Below, one piece after another: positions 55,101-61,100 of a stretch of DNA of 64,000 bases (position 1 is the first letter of the stretch; every line of letters begins with the position of its first letter). The DNA is from Symbiodinium natans (lineage: Eukaryota > Sar > Dinophyceae > Suessiales > Symbiodiniaceae): contig CAJNDS010002235.1 in assembly GCA_905221605.1 (NCBI GenBank), positions 800,875-864,874 on the forward strand, in the 5' to 3' direction. Below the pieces are notes generated by a model. The model was not told the DNA's origin and did no database searches. It worked only from the letters and a program-made list of their open reading frames with translations. A program made the translations under genes and the position numbers.

Positions 55101-58100
55101 CCATAGTAGCCTAAGACTCCCTAAGCCCTGAGCCCGAAGCTGTCATGGGGGCCTCAAAGTCCTGAAGCCCTTAACCATAAACCTCCCGAAGCCCTAAACC
55201 CTAAACCCTAAACCCTAATAGGGCCTAAGACCCCAAAGTGACTAAAGCCTTGAAGCCTTAACACCTTACCTCCTGGACTCTGAACCCGAGGTTTAGTAGG
55301 GTCTAGGGTTTAGGTGTTTAGGGTTAGGATGTAGGGCTCAGGGGTTTAGGGTCTTACTTGGAGGTCCATGGGCCGTTCTACCTGGTGTTTCGGGCTTCGG
55401 AGGTCAAAGGTTCAGGGCTGAAGTGAACTTATGACGGTGCAATATGCGTAGACGAAACCCTAGACCCTAGACCCTAGACCCTAGACCCTAGACCCTAGAC
55501 CCTAGACCCCTAATACTAAACCCTAAACCCTAAACCCTAAACCCTAAACCCTAAACCCTAAACCCTAAACCCTAAACCCTAAACCCTAAACCCTAAACCC
55601 TAGACTTAGATTCAGGGCTTCGGATTGGATCTCTCATCAGGCAGCAGGGTTGATGACTTGAAGTTAAGGTGGGCGTAAGGAAAGACAGCTTGAGCCCGGG
55701 GCTTGAACCTGAGCCCTCAACCCGAAGCCTGTAATTTAGGGTTTAGGGTTTAGGGTTTAGGGTTTAGGGTTTAGGGTTTAGGGTCTAGGGTTTAGGGTTT
55801 AGGGTTTAGGGTTTTGGGTTTAGGGTTAGGGTACGCTGATTGACTCTGGACTTTGGGTTTACATGCGGGCAAAGGCACGAGACCAGCCAGGACCCACCGG
55901 AATGCAGCACACGTTGAGGCCTGTCTGGATTCCGAGTTCAGGGTTTCCGGACCCTAAGCCCTAAGTCCTAAGTCCTAAGCCCCAAGCCCCAAGCCCTAAA
56001 CCCTAAACCCTAAACCCTAAATTAAACCCCAAACCCTAAACACTAAACCGAAACCCTAAGCCCCACAAGGCTTAGGATGAGACGTAACACAAGCACACTC
56101 TGAAGCTACGCTCATCGAAGCTCTAAACCCCCTAGCGTGTGCGACTGTGAGCTTTTTAAGGCCTAAAGCCTAAAGCCTAAACCCAAAACCCTAAACACTA
56201 GCTGGGTTCAGGGTTTAGGGTTTAGGGTTGAGTTTAGGGTTTAGGGTTTAGGGTTTCGGGTTTAGGGTTTAGGGTTTAGAGTTTAGGGTTTAGGGTTTAG
56301 GGTTTAGGGCTTAGGGTTTAGGGTTTAGGGTTTGGGTTTAGGGTTTAGGGCCCCCCCCCAAACCCAATCCAATCCAATGCGTATTCTCGCCCGGCGGCGG
56401 AAGCGGCGTTTGCCGTCCTTGCAGAATTTACCTAAAACACTACACTACAGGGCTCGGGATTCAAGATGTTGGGGATGGTCTCAAGCGATGGGCGTCCACG
56501 CACTGCTTAAAGGGGCTTATAAGGGGGCTATAAGGTTACAACCCTGAAGCATCTAAGGTTGCAAAAAACCAATCGCAATTGAACACGTCAATCGAGGGTT
56601 GGCGTGATCAAATGACATCGGTCGAGTCCGAGAAAAGCTCTGCTGAACATTCTTCGATGTAGTGACCGAGGAGATGCTTGACCCAAGAGAAGCACAGGGT
56701 TTGGGGTTTAGGGTTTAGGGTTTAAGGTTTAGGGTTTAGGGTTTCGGGTTTCGGGTTTGGGGTTTAGGGTTTAGGGTTCAGGGTTCAGGGTTCAGGGTTC
56801 AGGGTTCAGGGTTTAGGGTTTAGGGTTTAGGGTTTAGGGTTTCGGGTCTTTCTAGGGTCTATAGGCTGTTGATGGTCGGTTCGATCGGTTCGATAAGGGC
56901 ATGAATCCAACACCCATCCATAACCTGGTGTCCACGACCAAACTCAGAGAACTCCTCACTTTGGGTACCCTGCTAGGGGTTGGGGCTCGCAGGTCTTTCG
57001 GGCTTTGGGTTGTTCGTGTTAGGCCGAGGTGCCGCATCGGCCCCACGTCGGGCGGCAAACTTCCTCAGGCGGCATGGAGGTTACGGGAGAAGACCCTAAA
57101 CCCTAAACCCTAAACCCGAAACCCTAAACCCTAAACCTTAAACCCTCCACCCTAACCAAAGGGCTCAGAATTTTGATCCCCAAGGATCATGAGCCCTCAA
57201 GGCATGCACATCTTTTGGCTCTCAAGGAGGGTGGGGGGGCTCCAGAGCGCTTGAAAGAAAGAAGGGCTCCGCTCTTCGGGCTGCAAGAAACCCTAAACCC
57301 TAAACCCTAAACCCTAAACCCTAAACCCTAAACCCTAAACGCTCTATAGGTCTGGACCCAAACAGGCAAGGCGCTCGTACTCTTCTGAATCAGGGTCTCC
57401 AAGGAACCTGCAGCTGCGCTTGTAGCCTACTTGGAGGTTCATTAGGGTTTAGGGTTTAGGGTTTAGGGTTTAGGGTTTAGGGTTTAGGGTTTAGGGTGTA
57501 GGGTTTAGGGTTTAGGGTTTAGGGTTTAGGGTTCATGGTACTTACTAACCAATTATAACTGCACTTATAACCCTACTTATAATACCCCTAAAGGGCCTTA
57601 TAGGGGTTATCCCAATTATAAGTAGGGTCATAAGCCCAGCTATAAGTGGTTAGTAAGTACCATGAACCTCCAAGTACTTCTGCCTCTGCAGCTACTTGGA
57701 GGTTCATGGTACTTATTAACCCATTATAACTGTGCTTATAACTGTACTTATAACCCTATTGGGGCACTTATAAGGGGCTTACAAGTGGGTTATACGTACA
57801 GTTGTACTTGGTTAGTAAGTGCCAGTGCTCGCGCGGGGTTTGGCGTCTTCAGGCCGCTCAGCCTGTGTGTCGTGTTAGGATTTGGGGTTTGGGGTTTGGG
57901 GTTTGGGGTTTAGGGTTTAGGGTTTAGGGTTTGGGGTTTGGGGTTTAGGGTTTAGGGTTTAGGGTTTAGGTTTAGGGTTTAGGGTTTAGGGATAGTCTGG
58001 GTGTGTGTATATGGACTCGACCCCCAGAAACGGGGCGACAAACCCCACATTCCACGAGGCTTAGGCTAGAGGGTTTAGGGTTTGGGTTTTCAAATTAAAC

Positions 58101-61100
58101 GTTTTTCCCTCATGTGGCTCCTGCAAAATCCCACACTTCCAATGAAGAACTGGACCCCAAGCCGAAACCAATGGAGGGTTTGCACCTGCGAGATACCCTC
58201 AAGCCTAAACCCTGAATCCTAAACGCTAAACCCTAAATCCTAAACCCTAAACCCTCAACCCTCAACCCTCAACCCTAAACCCTAAACCCCAACCCTCAGA
58301 CCCTCATGCTCCGGCAACGTGGCCGCCAAGGCCCAAACAGTCAGGGCGGGTTGAGGGGTTTAGGGTTTAGGGTTTAGAGTTAGGGTTGAGGGTTGCCGAG
58401 TTTAGGGTTGAGGGCTCAGGGCTGAGGGTTTGGGGTTTAGGGTTGAGGGTTGAGGGTTTAGGGTTGAGGGTTTAGGGTTTAAAGTTTAGCCCTGAGTGCT
58501 CCCTTCTTGAGAGCCGGACTCTCCCAGGTAAAAGAAGAAGAAAGGCGATTGCAGCGAGAATTTCGCTTCGCGCTTGAGACCTTGCTGGGTAGGGTTGAAG
58601 GTTTTGCTTATGGGTACTTACAACATGGGCTTTAAGTATGAATAGTTAAGTTGGGAACCTTTTGTGGGACTCTTGTGATTGCTGTCGCTGACCTTGCAAA
58701 CTAGATGAAGCCTACAATCGGTGTGCGGTCCATCGACGCTAGTAGTAGCGTGACGCTAACGAGGAATACTGTAGCGCAGGGGCACATGATCCCCATTACG
58801 GATTCATTCCGCCCAAAGCCAGTGACTACGGTTTAGGTTCAGGGCTTTCATCCTAGAGCCTAACCCACAAAGAGGTTGACCACGTTCAAGGTTTCAGACA
58901 ACCCCAAACCCCAAACCCCAAACCTAAACCCTGAACCCAAAACCCTGAACCCTGAACCCTAAACCCTAACCAGCTAGGGGCTCAGGGCTTGAGAGCATTG
59001 AGAGCCAAAGAGACGAAACTCCATGAGGGAAGCCGCGCTGTTGCAGCAGATCACAGGAGTCTTAGGGTTTAGGGTTCAGGATTCAGGGTTCAGGGTTTAG
59101 GGTTTAGGGTTTAATGTGGGACCTGCTTTAATGTGGGGGCCCCCCCCCCCCCCCCCCTCAACAGTCGGGGCGTGGATTGGGTCCTGATTACACGGCCCCG
59201 GGGGCTTATATGATTTTAATAGGGTGGAGTTTAGATATGTTTAAAAGGGGCAGCAATGCCCGGTTATCTTTTTTAAAGGCGCGCCACGTGGAATTTTCTT
59301 ACGGCGCCCGGACGGTTTGACTTTAAAGCGGACCCCTCAAACAGTGAGGGGGTCCTGAATAATTCCGCCAAATTGACTTTAAAGCGACCCCCCCTAATAA
59401 AGCAGGTCCAACATTAGGGGTTAAGGGTCCCTAGGGATTAGCCGCTCTTTTTCAACCGCTCTTCTTTCACCCAAAGCCCGCAAAGCCCCCAAAACCCCCA
59501 AAACCCCCAAAAGCCCCAAAAGCCCCAAAAGCCCCAAAACCCCCAAGCCCACAAAACCCTAAACCGCCTACACTAAGCACTGAACCCTAAACCCTGATAA
59601 GGTTTAGGGCTTAGGGTCGTTCAGGTCAGGGTTTAGGCTTAAGGGTTTAGCGTTTAGGGCTTAGGGTTTAGGACTTCGTGTTCGGGAAAATCTTAGTGGG
59701 TGGGGCGCGGCGGGGGAGGGGAGGTGCTAAAACCATAAACCCCTTAAACCCTAAACCCTGAACCCTTAGCCATAAGCCCCCTAAACCCTAAACCCTAAAT
59801 CCTAAACCCTAAACCCTAAACCCGGGCCCCGAACCCATTGTCCGGTCCCAGAAGGTGAAGTTAAGGAGGTCGCCGATCCTTTGCTTTAGGGTTTGGGGTT
59901 TGGGGTGTAGGGTTTAGGGTTTAGGGTTTAGGGTCTAGGGTTTAGGGTTTAGGGTTTAGGGTTTGATGTTGTATCCTGATTAGTGTGGGCCCCCGGGATT
60001 GTGAAAAAAAATCTAAAAATTGTTCAGAGGGATCTATTTGAGGAGGACCCCCGGAATTGTGAAAAAAAGTCGGGCGATGCAAAATTTCGGCGAGGCTGTT
60101 GAATGGCGTTGTTGTCTAGAAATCGCTTCTGAACTGAGCCTGAGGTTGTCAGGCCCTGAAATCTTCAGTCTCCAGGCCAGCCCCAAAACTAAGATTTCCT
60201 TACTTAAATTCTTTTGTACCGAGGCCAGGCAATCAAATTTCAAAGGGGGTAGTCCAGCAGCTGCCCGAATGCCGTATAAAATAAAAGTTTGCTCCCCCGG
60301 AATTATTTTTTTTTGCGGGCTAGTTGGGTTTGGATCCAGAGGCCTAAGGGCTGAGGCTTCCTAAACCTTGAGGCCTGAGGTTGTCGGGCCCTGAAATCTT
60401 CAGTCTCCAGGCCAGCCCCAAAACTAAGATTTCCTTATAAAATGCTTTTGTACCGAGGCCAGGCAATCAAATTTCAAAGGGGGTAGTCCAGCAGCTGCCC
60501 GAATGCCGTATAAAATAAAAGTTTGCTCCCCCGGAATTATTTTTTTTTGCGGGCTAGTTGGGTTTGGATCCAGAGGCCTAAGGGCTGAGGCTTCCTAAAC
60601 CTTGAGGCCTGAGGTTGTCGGGCCCTGAAATCTTCAGTCTCCAGGCCAGCCCCAAAGCTAAGATTTCCTTATAAAATGCTTTTGTACCGAGGCCAGGCAA
60701 TCAAATTTCAAAGGGGGTAGCCCAGCAGCTGCCCGAATGCCGTATAATATAAAAAGTTTGCTCCCCCGGAATGTGTTTGTTTTTTTTTTTTTTTTGCGGC
60801 TGGCTTGGTTGGGATAGATGGATCCCCTTTAAATTCATACCAGTATAAACTCATCCCTTTCAAAATCATGCGGATCCCTTTTAACATCATATAATCCCTT
60901 TTAAATTCATAAAAACTCATCCCTCTTAAAATCGTATGGATCCTTTTACTTCATACAGTCTCACCCCTTTTAAAATCATATGGATCCCTTTTAAATTCAT
61001 AGGAGCTCATCCCTTTTAACATCATATGGATCCCTTTTAAATTCATATAAACTCATGCCTTTTTTAAATCATATAAAGCCAGACCCCCCCCCCCCCCCAA

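Noticed and set aside
30585-57225. Dinoflagellate spliced-leader sequence (TTTTGGCTC-like stretches near 30588 and 57213)
   Set aside because: Only partial matches to the conserved leader end; no 22-nt leader or following donor was found.
57358-57407. An extra PAO-like exon between exons 6 and 7
   Set aside because: Splice sites are fair, but its exit phase does not match exon 7, whereas exons 6 and 7 join directly.
51926-58590. Plus-strand protein-like frames in the islands at 52.0, 54.8 and 58.55 kb
   Set aside because: They look good individually, but the minus-strand readings match the PAO family and join in phase with the other exons.
60034-60364. Overlapping ORFs of 69 and 114 codons in the 1.2-kb element
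   Set aside because: They lie in the first copy of the 235-bp tandem and show no domain; the frames are not conserved in the other copies.
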